From contig NZ_DASYZI010000401.1 of assembly GCF_035946395.1 (NCBI RefSeq), positions 1 through 64,000 on the forward strand: a DNA stretch of 64,000 nt. Reading direction: 5' to 3'. Positions 42,187-50,190 of the stretch are shown one piece after another (the stretch's first letter is position 1; every line of letters starts with the position of its first letter). Below the pieces are notes generated by a model. The model saw only the letters and a program-made list of their open reading frames with translations, ran no database searches and had not been told where the DNA came from. The DNA is from Actinocrinis sp035946395. GTDB lineage: Bacteria > Actinomycetota > Actinomycetes > Streptomycetales > Catenulisporaceae. The position numbers were made by a program, and so were the translations under genes.

Positions 42187-44559
42187 TCACGCCAGCGTCA
42201 CGGTGCCGAGCGGCGGACGGGCGGACGGCGACGGCCACGAACCCCCGTAGGTCACGCCGGTGACGGTGGACACCTGCGGGCCGCTGACGTCCTGCACGGT
42301 CGCGGCAGAGATATACAGCAGCGCGGTCGCGGGCGGGGTGGAGCCTTCGATGGCGACGATGTCGAGGAAGGCGGCGGTGACGATATTCGCCGTCACTGTT
42401 GTTTGCACGAACGTCCAGGTGTTCGCCGGGATGGCCGCCGACGTGCCGGACGTGGTCGATATGTAGCCGCCGCCCCCGGAGAACCAGTTGGCGGACAGGT
42501 TGACGTCGCTATACCCCGTCGGGCTGTAGTACCAAGCACTCAGGATGTACTGGTGGCCCTGCTGGATCGGCACAAGGTCCGATTCGGCGTATGCAAGCGT
42601 TGCCGACCCGGACGGCGTCAGCAGCGCGGAGAGCGGCAGGTTGCCCTGTGTCTGCGCGGCGGACGTGGTCAGTGTCGCGCCGGTCGGATGCCAGGGGCCG
42701 ATGCCGTCCGCGAACGTAGGCCACTGATTCAGTACCGGGCCGGGCTGCATGGTGGCTTCCAGCACGCCGAGGATGTTTTGGCCTGGCGTGGTGGACTGCA
42801 CGCTGGTCGTGATCCGGGCGCCGCCGTCGTCCCAGAGGTGCCACAGCGGGCCGGTCGCCGACTTGTCAAAGACCTGAATCGGGATCGCGTGACCGGTGGA
42901 ACCTGCGTGCCATGCCGGGTGGTCGCTGTCTCGGAACAGGGCCGTCGGATTGCCGGGGAACACGTTGAAGTCGTCCATCAGCCACAGATAGTCGTTCAGC
43001 GTGCCGCCCGCCTGCTGCATCAGGACGTGGTACGTCGCGCCGTTCGTCAGGCCGACGGCGGGAAGCGGTATCGAGATGGACGGCGTCAGGCGCATCTGCC
43101 CAGTCACGTAAGAGGTCTGCGCGGAGGGGGAGACTGGCACTCCGAACATATAGAACTGCCAGCTTCCATCGTCCCCCGGCGCAAAAAAGTGCCAGTCGCC
43201 GAAGCTGAATATTGGGCCGGTGGAGAACGGGTTGGCGTACCACTGGAGCCCTGGCCCGTTCGGCGTGACCGACAGCAGCGTGAACTTGTCGCCCCAGTTG
43301 TCGAACACCCCGTAATTGCCGACGGCCAGCAGGGAGTTTCCGGGGAAACCCGACGTCGTGTTGTCGGGTACGGCGGGCAACGATTGCCAGGTGCCGAGCG
43401 TGCCGTTCGCGTTCGCCGGTGCGTAGAGCGACCGCAGCAAGCCGTTGCTGTCCCAGTAGTTGAGCAGGACGACACTGTCCAGCGCCGCTACCTGGACGTT
43501 CACGCCGGGCAGCGGCGTGACCGGCAGCGGCGTGGTCGCCGTCCAGGTGGTGATCTGGCCGTTCTGCAACGGGCCGTAGTACACGTTCCGCGTCGTCGCG
43601 CTGCCGGTCGTGGTGCCGCCGACCGCATACGCGAACCCGTTGACGGCAGCGCACCCGTGGTTGACGACCGGGATCGGCAAGTCAGCTTGCTGATTCCACG
43701 CGCCCACCGTGCCCGTGGCAGTGTCCAACGACGCGGTGAACACGTGCGGGCTCGGCCCCGAAGCGGGGGTCGGGATCTGGCCGCCCGTGCTGATGATCGT
43801 GACCTCACCGCTCGCCGGGTCGGTCGAGGCCGCGAGCGTTGAGAGGTTAATCGTGGTCGGGAAGGCAGGTTGCGGCACGGCGGGCGAGGCGTTGCCGTCC
43901 GCGTCCGCAGTGATCGTAAATACGTTGTTGAACGACGTTGTACCGCCCGCCGTGTTCACGCCACCGACCAGCACCAGATAGCCGCCGACCGCGACGGCGG
44001 ACGGATACACCGCGCTCCCGGCGGCTTGGACAGCGGGCAGCGGCCACGGAACCTGCGAGGTCGCGCCAAGGTTGAGCACGTTGAACGCCGCCGTCGCGAG
44101 CGGGCTACCCGTGTACACCGTGATCGGGGCCTGTGATGTGGGACCGGCGACCCCGGCCACAGCGGCGAGCGAGGTGATCCAGTTCGCCGGGATCTTCGTC
44201 TGCGTGATCACCGAGCCAGGCGCTCCGCCGCTGTCGCTGCACAAGGAGACGATCAGGTCCGCGCCGTCGCCGACCGGCAACACGGGGATGGCGACGCGCC
44301 CGACGGTGGTCCCGACCAGCGTGAAAGGCTGGTCTACGTCCTCAATATCCACCGTGAAGGGCTGGTCTATGTCCTCAATACCGAGTGCGTGCGTCCACCC
44401 GTCGCCGCCCGACCCTTGCGGCGTGAGTACCGACGTGCCCTGATAGATCGGGGTGATGTCGTGCGTGCCCAAGAGCTGGTTGAGCTGGTCTTGCGTGTTC
44501 GTCGCGCCGTTGTCGCCCAACAGCCCTGAACGCGGCGCAGACCACTTTGGAGTCGCCAT
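42187..44559 (-). CDS. Large kelch/tail-like protein
   Basis: A 790-residue protein starting MATPKWSAPRSGLLGDNGATNTQDQLNQLL, a start style typical of actinophage tail or capsid-decoration proteins. The N-terminal part has a repeated segment (IEDIDQPFTV and IEDVDQPFTL, residues about 61-80). The middle (about 180-460) shows kelch-like repeats (PSAVAVGGYLVLVGG, NGFAYAVGGTTTGS). The end (about 610-770) is a strand-rich carbohydrate-binding-like domain. No signal peptide is present. It is likely a receptor-binding or virion-surface protein. It is the only obvious virion-type protein in the element. Confidence 0.7.
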   Translation of the reverse strand: MATPKWSAPRSGLLGDNGATNTQDQLNQLLGTHDITPIYQGTSVLTPQGSGGDGWTHALGIEDIDQPFTVDIEDVDQPFTLVGTTVGRVAIPVLPVGDGADLIVSLCSDSGGAPGSVITQTKIPANWITSLAAVAGVAGPTSQAPITVYTGSPLATAAFNVLNLGATSQVPWPLPAVQAAGSAVYPSAVAVGGYLVLVGGVNTAGGTTSFNNVFTITADADGNASPAVPQPAFPTTINLSTLAASTDPASGEVTIISTGGQIPTPASGPSPHVFTASLDTATGTVGAWNQQADLPIPVVNHGCAAVNGFAYAVGGTTTGSATTRNVYYGPLQNGQITTWTATTPLPVTPLPGVNVQVAALDSVVLLNYWDSNGLLRSLYAPANANGTLGTWQSLPAVPDNTTSGFPGNSLLAVGNYGVFDNWGDKFTLLSVTPNGPGLQWYANPFSTGPIFSFGDWHFFAPGDDGSWQFYMFGVPVSPSAQTSYVTGQMRLTPSISIPLPAVGLTNGATYHVLMQQAGGTLNDYLWLMDDFNVFPGNPTALFRDSDHPAWHAGSTGHAIPIQVFDKSATGPLWHLWDDGGARITTSVQSTTPGQNILGVLEATMQPGPVLNQWPTFADGIGPWHPTGATLTTSAAQTQGNLPLSALLTPSGSATLAYAESDLVPIQQGHQYILSAWYYSPTGYSDVNLSANWFSGGGGYISTTSGTSAAIPANTWTFVQTTVTANIVTAAFLDIVAIEGSTPPATALLYISAATVQDVSGPQVSTVTGVTYGGSWPSPSARPPLGTVTLA
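44321..44380 (-). repeat. 27-bp direct repeat in the tail-like gene
   Basis: Two copies (44321-44347 and 44354-44380) differ at two bases and are spaced 33 bases apart, keeping frame. Each encodes EDxDQPFT. This recent internal duplication lies at the junction between the conserved start and the variable body of the protein. Confidence 0.8.
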
Positions 44560-44560
44560 C

Positions 44561-44776
44561 TCAGCCGGTCATCCGCTCGGCGACGTCCACGATCAGTTCG
44601 CGGTCGAACCGCCGGAGCTGTGGGAGCAGATGACAGGACATTGTCACCAGCTCGTCGGCGAGCAGCGCCGGGCACGCGGACTTCGCGATAGCCAGCAGAA
44701 TCCTGATTTCCTCGCGGTCCGCGTCGTCCTCAGGCTTGCTCTCCGCAAGCACCTGCATCACCCTCACCGCGTCCAC
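44561..44776 (-). CDS. Small helical protein, 71 residues
   Basis: It starts one base upstream of the tail-like gene in the same transcription unit. It is helical and acidic (ESKPEDDADREEIRILLAIAKSACPALL), with two cysteines. GTG 44776 is the longest start; ATG 44758 is an alternative with GAGGG upstream. Function unknown. Confidence 0.55.
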   Translation of the reverse strand: MDAVRVMQVLAESKPEDDADREEIRILLAIAKSACPALLADELVTMSCHLLPQLRRFDRELIVDVAERMTG

Positions 44777-44814
44777 CTGGCCGTTCGCGTTACCGAAAGT
44801 TGATATGCAGCCGA

Positions 44815-44856
44815 CGCCACCCGGTCGCCGGAGGGAGAGTCCCCGACCGGGTGGCG
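44815..44856 (-). terminator. Hairpin downstream of the coiled-coil gene
   Basis: A perfect 13-bp stem (CGCCACCCGGTCG with its complement) around a 16-base loop lies between the 297-residue gene and the 71-residue gene. It probably ends the upstream minus-strand unit. Positions may be off by one base. Confidence 0.65.
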
Positions 44857-44918
44857 CCTGTTGCGCGGGGAGCTCCGCGCGTCCGGGAGGCTGCGGTTCC
44901 CGGAGTCATTACCGCAGG

Positions 44919-45812
44919 TCAGCGACTGCCGGCCAGCGGGGCTATCGGTCCGACACCGGGCGGCGCCACGATCGTGGACGCGTCGCGGTTGCCCGTCGGG
45001 ACCGGCGCTAGAAGCCGCTGCGACACGCGCGCCCGCTCATCGTCGGCCAGCTTCTGTCGGGTGCGCGCGGCGAACAGCTTGTCCACGCCAGCCGCCACGG
45101 CCGCCTGTTCGACCAACTCGCTGGCCAACGCCTTGTCGTCGGCCGCCTTGAGCTGACCGGCCATCAGGCGACGGATACCGTCGAGCTGTAGCGTCCACCA
45201 CGTCAGCGGTGCGGTACCGGGGCTCGACTCGGCGTCGTGCGCCGTCTTCGCCGCCGCCTTGGCCTGACGCACAGCGCCGCGCGCGGCCGTGAGGTCCGCC
45301 TCGCCGGTCACCCGGCGCGCCGTGGTGCGTTCGGCGACCTGGTGGAACCGGTCGGCCACTTGCCGGGCAGCGTCCCGGCGCACGATCGCGTCCGTCTGCT
45401 GCGCCGGGTCAGCGCCCTGCGACGCCAAGTCCTCGGCGAGTTCGGCCAGCTCGCGCGCATGGTCGGCCGCCGCGCCGGACTTGTCGGCGGCGTCGCGTTC
45501 AGCTTCGACCAGGGCTTTCAGCTCCGCCGCCAGCCGATCGGCGTCGTCCTCGGTCTGCGCCAGCGCGGCGTCAGCCTTCGCCGACACCCCGGCGAGCGTG
45601 GCCTGATGGTCGATGCGGTCCGCCTGGTCGAGAAGATCGGCGGCCCTCTGCTGGAACTGCGCGGCCTCGGCGCGGGTAAGCATCGCGGTCAGTTCGGCCG
45701 GAACCGCCGACTCCATCACCCCGGCCAGGACATCGCGAAGCCCAGGGTTCGCATCGAACGCGGCGCGCACCTCAGGCGGCAACGAGTCGAACACGGCATC
45801 GGTCAGGATCAT
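44919..45812 (-). CDS. Coiled-coil protein, 297 residues
   Basis: Almost entirely helical, Ala/Asp/Glu-rich (for example AALAQTEDDADRLAAELKALVEAERDAADKSG, read in pieces). The first 45 residues (ILTDAVFDSLPPEVRAAFDANPGLRDVLAG) look like a folded cap and the last 25 are Pro/Gly-rich. Overall it resembles phage scaffold, tape or structural accessory proteins by composition only. Its start overlaps the stop of the upstream gene (ATGATCC next to TGA). Function unproven. Confidence 0.6.
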   Translation of the reverse strand: MILTDAVFDSLPPEVRAAFDANPGLRDVLAGVMESAVPAELTAMLTRAEAAQFQQRAADLLDQADRIDHQATLAGVSAKADAALAQTEDDADRLAAELKALVEAERDAADKSGAAADHARELAELAEDLASQGADPAQQTDAIVRRDAARQVADRFHQVAERTTARRVTGEADLTAARGAVRQAKAAAKTAHDAESSPGTAPLTWWTLQLDGIRRLMAGQLKAADDKALASELVEQAAVAAGVDKLFAARTRQKLADDERARVSQRLLAPVPTGNRDASTIVAPPGVGPIAPLAGSR

Positions 45813-46306
45813 CGGGCGCTCCCCGTCGGGCTGATCGGTGCAGTGTGGAACGGCAACTGCTGAGGCGACGGGCTGAGCGGGACCGGCGGATCAGCAAATG
45901 AAAGCCGCTGAACAGGAACGTTGCCGTCGTGAACCCACCGCTCCGGGTGGTCCGAGCCGGTCAACTGGTGGACGACCACGTCCGGGCTCGGTGTGATCAC
46001 CGGCACAGGGAACGATGGCGCGGGTTCGCTGCGCGGTGTCGCGGGCGCGTTGCCGGGCGAATCGGCCGCATGCCCATCGGTTAAGTACGGGTGCTTAGTT
46101 CCCGGCATGAACTGACCCGACGTCGGGTGACGCACGTCGTGGCGATCCTTCGCCGATTCAGCCATGGGTGTCCGCGTCGCCTTACGATCGGCTTCGACGT
46201 GGGCTTCGGCCGCCGCGTGCGCGGGCGTCCCGCCGACGTGCACACGTTCCTTCTTCTGCCTGCGCTTCTCGACCTCGGCGCGCGCCTGCTCTGTGATTTC
46301 GAACAT
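45809..46306 (-). CDS. Hypothetical protein, 165 residues
   Basis: A basic N-terminal helix (MFEITEQARAEVEKRRQKKER) is followed by a disordered Pro/Ser/His-rich body (SEPAPSFPVPVITPSPDVVV). ATG 46306 is chosen. It overlaps the coiled-coil gene by 4 bases and lies 5 bases after the preceding gene. Not recognised. The layout suggests a DNA- or protein-binding head with flexible tail. Confidence 0.55.
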   Translation of the reverse strand: MFEITEQARAEVEKRRQKKERVHVGGTPAHAAAEAHVEADRKATRTPMAESAKDRHDVRHPTSGQFMPGTKHPYLTDGHAADSPGNAPATPRSEPAPSFPVPVITPSPDVVVHQLTGSDHPERWVHDGNVPVQRLSFADPPVPLSPSPQQLPFHTAPISPTGSAR

Positions 46307-46311
46307 TGATC

Positions 46312-46671
46312 TCACCGTGCCTTGGTCAGCTCGTCGAGCGCGGCCCATGCAGCTTCCCGCTGTCCAGGGTCCGGGTCGGTGCGCGCCACTTCCAGCAGCG
46401 CCGCAACCGTCTGCGATCGGTCCCCGACCGACGCACTCTTCGTCACCGGTCCGGCGTTCTCGGCCTGCCACGCGCGTTCACGCACGGCCGGGTCATCCGA
46501 ATACGCCGGGCCACGTTCCCAGGCGTACCGATACGTATTCGCCGCCGCTTTTCGCGCGGGCGGCTGCGCAATCTTTCGCAGCGTCGCGACAGCCACGCCG
46601 CCATTCGCCTTACCCACAGACCTCCCGCACAATGCGCAGCCGTGAAAACCACTCTCAGCACAGGCTAGCAT
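46312..46671 (-). CDS. Small protein with C-x-x-C start, 119 residues
   Basis: It begins MLACAESGFHGCALCGRSVGKANGG, so a CxxC pair plus a further Cys and His could bind zinc. The rest is basic then helical (QTVAALLEVARTDPDPGQREAAW). The start is uncertain: ATG 46671 has no clear ribosome site, and TTG 46713 would overlap the divergent gene. It leads the leftward gene block. Confidence 0.5.
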   Translation of the reverse strand: MLACAESGFHGCALCGRSVGKANGGVAVATLRKIAQPPARKAAANTYRYAWERGPAYSDDPAVRERAWQAENAGPVTKSASVGDRSQTVAALLEVARTDPDPGQREAAWAALDELTKAR

Positions 46672-46712
46672 TGTTGGGAACAGTCGTTCGACGAAACGAC
46701 GGAGGGAAAGCA

Positions 46713-47006
46713 ATGGCCGACGAAGGCTCAGTGACTATCGCAGAAGCGGCCGCATTGCTCGCGGTGAGTGTTGACACGATCCGGAAAGCGGTCCGCGTCG
46801 GCGAATTGCCCGCCCAACGGCTCGGCCGCACTGTGCGCATCCCCCGGTCGGCCGTCATGGTCAAGGCCGTCACGGACACCGACGGATACCGTGACGTGCG
46901 CGCTGACCTCGCCACCCTGAGCGCGCAGATCGAGCGTTACGGAAACCAGATCGACGAAATCCAGAAGTCGCTCGCCGCCGTGCATGCGAAAGCGGTGACC
47001 TTGTGA
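46713..47006 (+). CDS. HTH_17/excisionase-family DNA-binding protein
   Basis: A 97-residue protein. The N-terminal winged HTH (TIAEAAALLAVSVDTIRKAVRVGELPAQRLGRTVRIPRSAV, read in pieces) is of the MerR/excisionase type; a C-terminal coiled coil (LSAQIERYGNQIDEIQKSLAAV) may dimerise it. CGGAGGGA precedes ATG 46713. It faces the leftward block across 41 bases containing the palindrome-like TCGTTCGACGAAACGA, a candidate operator. It probably regulates the two divergent blocks or assists excision. Confidence 0.75.
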   Translation: MADEGSVTIAEAAALLAVSVDTIRKAVRVGELPAQRLGRTVRIPRSAVMVKAVTDTDGYRDVRADLATLSAQIERYGNQIDEIQKSLAAVHAKAVTL

Positions 47007-47464
47007 ACCGCAGCCCGGAAGCGCTCCGGAAATCAGCAAAAGCAATAAGGGCTAACGCGATGACCGCACTCGACGAAGCTGACGCAATGGACATCGTGGC
47101 GAACGTGTTGGAACGGTGGATCGTAGCGAACACTGATCTCGCCCTCGCCGAAATCCATGCCGAGAGTGCCCGGTCGGCGACAGAAGCCGAAACCGCCGAC
47201 GATGAACGTATCGGCGCCCTGGTGGATATCGGCATCGTCGAATCGGTCATCGATGATCCGCTCAACCTCGAATCGTTCACCGGATGCGAGGCATGGGCTG
47301 CTCGGCTGGCCCGACCCGAGGTGTACCGCAGAATCCTGATGGCACGCATCGAAGGCAAATCCATATCCGAATACGCGTACGATGCTGCCGTTGCCACAGC
47401 TCAAAAGGCGATCCGGCTCGACAGTGAGCTGATCAGCGGCGTCACCGAGATGAGCCGACTGTGA
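47003..47464 (+). CDS. Hypothetical helical protein, 153 residues
   Basis: GTG 47003 overlaps the HTH gene by 4 bases. The protein is helical and acidic (ALRKSAKAIRANAMTALDEADAMDI, AEIHAESARSATEAETADDERIG). Its stop overlaps the next start. No family is recognised. Coupling with the HTH and terminase-like genes suggests a packaging or regulatory accessory. Confidence 0.6.
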   Translation: MNRSPEALRKSAKAIRANAMTALDEADAMDIVANVLERWIVANTDLALAEIHAESARSATEAETADDERIGALVDIGIVESVIDDPLNLESFTGCEAWAARLARPEVYRRILMARIEGKSISEYAYDAAVATAQKAIRLDSELISGVTEMSRL

Positions 47465-48051
47465 CGGCCGACACCAAGGATGGCCGCGCCCTAGTGCGCG
47501 GCGGCGACGGGAAGTTCACCCGCTCACTGGCTACGGCGGAGCGTGACGCGAAGGCGTGCCGTCTGCGCAGCCAAGGGATGTCCTATCCGCGCATCGCCCG
47601 CGAGCTGGGGCTAGCGGACGCGTCGAGCGCGCGGTCAGCTGTGGAACGGGCGTTGCGCGACACAGTACGCGAACCGGCCGACGAGCTGCGCACGCTGATG
47701 GATGCGCAGTTGGATCAACTGACCATGGTGTGCCTGACGATCCTCGGCACGCGTCATCTCGTGACCGGCTCCGGCGGGCAGGTGGCACGCGACCCGGCGA
47801 CCGGCGATCCGCTCCTGGACGACATGCCGCGCCTGCAGGCCGTGGACCGGCTGCTGAAGATCATGGAGCGCCGGGCGAAGCTGCACGGTGTGGACGCCCC
47901 AGCGAAGATCGAAATGCGGTCGGCGAGCGAGCTGGACGCCGAGATTGCCGGACTGCTGGACCAGTTGGCCGACGCACGCGGCATTGCGTCCGGACCGTCC
48001 GCACAGGCATTGACCGGCCAGGACGATGCCCAACTGTCAGACCCCTCATAA
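47461..48051 (+). CDS. Terminase-small-subunit-like HTH protein
   Basis: A 196-residue protein. Residues about 25-65 form a homeodomain-like HTH (ACRLRSQGMSYPRIARELGLADASSARSAVERAL, read in pieces), followed by a long helix (ELRTLMDAQLDQLTMVCLTIL) and an oligomer-like middle, then an acidic tail. This order fits small terminases of actinobacterial phages, which choose the DNA to be packaged. No large subunit is nearby, as in satellites that borrow the helper's motor. The call is tentative; a plain regulator is possible. Confidence 0.5.
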   Translation: MTADTKDGRALVRGGDGKFTRSLATAERDAKACRLRSQGMSYPRIARELGLADASSARSAVERALRDTVREPADELRTLMDAQLDQLTMVCLTILGTRHLVTGSGGQVARDPATGDPLLDDMPRLQAVDRLLKIMERRAKLHGVDAPAKIEMRSASELDAEIAGLLDQLADARGIASGPSAQALTGQDDAQLSDPS

Positions 48052-48102
48052 TCCCGATTATGTTGTGAGTATCCGAGCCTTGATTCGTAATCGGAGGTCG
48101 CC

Positions 48103-48441
48103 GTGACGATCCCGACGACCATCGGCAGCGCGGTCGTCGTGTCGGTCTCGGCGACCTTTGTCAGAGCCGTGCTTCCCGCGCTCCGCAGCGTCGATGACCC
48201 CGCTGGGCGACGACTTGTCGAACTGCTCGACGACGCTTCCCGCCGCCGTCACGGCGACCGCGCACAGTTCCGTCTGCTCTTCGACCGGACCGACAGCGAC
48301 GCGCTGAACTACCTCGGAACGCTCGGCCGTGTCGTCGCCGCCAACGCATGGCCGAACCGAACGCTCGCCGCATCGGCCCGGCGCATCGCCAACCGCGTCG
48401 AAGCGTTGGGTGCACCGGCCGGCCAGCCCTCAGCACGCTGA
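48103..48441 (+). CDS. Hypothetical protein, 112 residues
   Basis: GTG 48103 follows GGAGG-like sequence (TCGGAGGTCGCC). The protein has a short hydrophobic start (TTIGSAVVVSVSATFVRAVLPAL) and a basic second half. Not recognised. It may be membrane-associated, but no clear transmembrane helix is seen. Confidence 0.5.
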   Translation: MTIPTTIGSAVVVSVSATFVRAVLPALRSVDDPAGRRLVELLDDASRRRHGDRAQFRLLFDRTDSDALNYLGTLGRVVAANAWPNRTLAASARRIANRVEALGAPAGQPSAR

Positions 48442-48543
48442 CAGCTCGGCGTTTGTGCTGGTCACTGGGACGCAGTTGCCACCGCGCAAACGAACTTCGC
48501 GAACATGGGCGCGCTGCGCGACGTGCTCTGACATGCTCCGGCC

Positions 48544-49272
48544 ATGAAGCGTCTACGTCAGGTGTCCCTGCGGCAATGGGTTGTCGTCGGGACGGTCGTG
48601 GTCATAGTCGGGAGCGTCGTAATCGTCGCGATGGCCTACGCCGGGTGGACGCTCGGGCTTGGCACACACGATCGCGGTGTCACCGTCACAGTCGCATTGA
48701 CGGCCGACGCGTTATTTGCCGGGCTCGTCGCCACGGTCTTGGCCTTGTCTGCGTACTGGGCGGCGAGCGGTACGGCCGACCTTCATGTCGAGCTTACGTT
48801 CAACTACTCCAAGCCGAACGAGCCGGTATTCAAGCTAGGCACTCCGCTGCCCGGAACGAGTTGGCGCCCGATCGAGCCGTTCAAACAGAACCGCGCCCGC
48901 GTCGTGGTCTACAACCGGTCGAAGTACTCCGCCCGCAACGCCAGCGTCCAAATCAGGCTTCGAGGCTTCATGAACGTGCAGCCGGTGCCGGGATGGTTGG
49001 TCATCTCCTCGGCGAACATGGTCGGCGCCACCGCGTTCCAGTGGGACGGCGGAGCGGATCAGCTCGTCCATGAAGGCGTAGCCAGGGTCCTGCGCGAGTT
49101 CACGTTGATCGATGCTCAGGTCGATCCAGCGAGTACCCAGCCACTGATCGTCGTGACGGTTGTCGCCGACGGCGTCAAGCCTAAGCCGATCATGATGCCG
49201 GTTCGCGCCCTCGAACCGGACGAGTGGAGCAAGTACATGCAGGAAATCGGCATCCAAACGTTCACCGTCTGA
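48544..49272 (+). CDS. Membrane protein with two N-terminal helices
   Basis: A 242-residue protein. Two hydrophobic segments (VVVGTVVVIVGSVVIVAMAY, about residues 13-33, and LFAGLVATVLALSAYW, about 58-75) are followed by a soluble strand-rich domain (residues 85-242). No known family is recognised. It resembles 2-TM proteins carried by many actinobacterial phages and elements, some of which act in exclusion or abortive infection; no such motif is seen here. Confidence 0.6.
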   Translation: MKRLRQVSLRQWVVVGTVVVIVGSVVIVAMAYAGWTLGLGTHDRGVTVTVALTADALFAGLVATVLALSAYWAASGTADLHVELTFNYSKPNEPVFKLGTPLPGTSWRPIEPFKQNRARVVVYNRSKYSARNASVQIRLRGFMNVQPVPGWLVISSANMVGATAFQWDGGADQLVHEGVARVLREFTLIDAQVDPASTQPLIVVTVVADGVKPKPIMMPVRALEPDEWSKYMQEIGIQTFTV

Positions 49273-49310
49273 CGCACCACGCGGCGAAGCGCGCTCAGGT
49301 CGACGCGATC

Positions 49311-49925
49311 ATGTGCATCGACGACGACGGCCGCGAGTACTGGTCCGCACGCGACCTCATGCCGCTGATGGGCTACACCAAGTGGCAAGACTTCACGCGG
49401 GCCATCGAGCGGGCACGTGTCGCGTGCAAGGGCAGCGGCATGGACCCTGACGAGCACTTTATGGACGCCCATAAAGTTGCAGCTAGCGGCCCCGACGCGC
49501 TCGACGTCCACCTGTCCCGCTATGCGTGCTACCTGACCGCTCAGAACGGCGACCCCCGCAAGCCCGAAGTGGCTGCCGCGCAAACGTACTTCGCGGTGAA
49601 GACCCGCGAGGCTGAGACGGCGCTGCCGATCGACCTGCCCGACATCACCACGCCGAGCCGGTTCTCCACGACGGCCATCTTGACGGCCGACCTGAAGACG
49701 GTCGTGGTCGCGTCAGCCACGACCGTCTTCATCGGCTCCCGCGCGGCCCGTCAGTCGCGCCTACCGCCTCCCCGCGCCACGATGACCAGCGCCGCACCGA
49801 ACGCGACGGGGACGACTATCGGGGCGATCGGACCGTGCAGCGCGACGACGACCCCGGCCGCCACAGTCCAGGGCACTGCGACTGGCCGACGCGGGCGGTT
49901 CGGCGCGTGCGACGGGTCCGGCTGA
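49311..49925 (+). CDS. BRO-N antirepressor-like protein, probably truncated
   Basis: The core CIDDDGREYWSARDLMPLMGY and the block LSRYACYLTAQNGDPRKPEVAAAQTYFAVKTREAE are hallmarks of BRO-N/DinD antirepressors, which lift phage repression by protein contact. ATG 49311 is the only in-frame start after the previous stop, yet homologues carry about 10-15 more residues upstream. The last 60 residues are Thr/Ala-rich, lie antisense over the next gene (49751-49990) and look non-native. The gene may be damaged at both ends. Confidence 0.65.
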   Translation: MCIDDDGREYWSARDLMPLMGYTKWQDFTRAIERARVACKGSGMDPDEHFMDAHKVAASGPDALDVHLSRYACYLTAQNGDPRKPEVAAAQTYFAVKTREAETALPIDLPDITTPSRFSTTAILTADLKTVVVASATTVFIGSRAARQSRLPPPRATMTSAAPNATGTTIGAIGPCSATTTPAATVQGTATGRRGRFGACDGSG

Positions 49926-49990
49926 GCAACGTCCGGCGAGTCGGGGGCGGGCACTGCGGACGGATCGCTCGGGCGCTTAAGGTGGTCCAT
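49751..49990 (-). CDS. Small membrane protein, 79 residues
   Basis: AAAGGA lies 6 bases before ATG 49990. The first 35 residues are Pro/Asp-rich and basic (KRPSDPSAVPAPDSPD); the second half is one or two hydrophobic segments (VAAGVVVALHGPIAPIVVPVAFGAALVIVA, read in pieces). Such small proteins resemble the Spd-type membrane proteins of actinobacterial plasmids. It overlaps the tail of the BRO-N frame on the other strand. Confidence 0.6.
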   Translation of the reverse strand: MDHLKRPSDPSAVPAPDSPDVAQPDPSHAPNRPRRPVAVPWTVAAGVVVALHGPIAPIVVPVAFGAALVIVARGGGRRD

Positions 49991-50022
49991 GCCAATTCCT
50001 TTCTCAGGAGCGGATCGGCACT

Positions 50023-50052
50023 GACGACCCCCCGTTGCACCGGGGGGTCGTC
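50023..50052. terminator. Terminator hairpin
   Basis: An 11-bp stem GACGACCCCCC (50023-50033) with GGGGGGTCGTC (50042-50052) and 8-base loop lies between the 79-residue gene and the HEAGH peptidase gene. It ends minus-strand transcription from the peptidase gene before the small membrane-protein gene. Confidence 0.7.
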
Positions 50053-50190
50053 GCCGTTGAGGCCATGTTTCACGAAATCCAGGTGGCTCGGGAGAAACGG
50101 ACCTGCACTGGGCCGAATGGGTGAACGGCCAAAACCCGCGCCGACGGGGAATGGGTCGCGGGTTTGCTGCCACTACCGGTCGTCGCCCAG

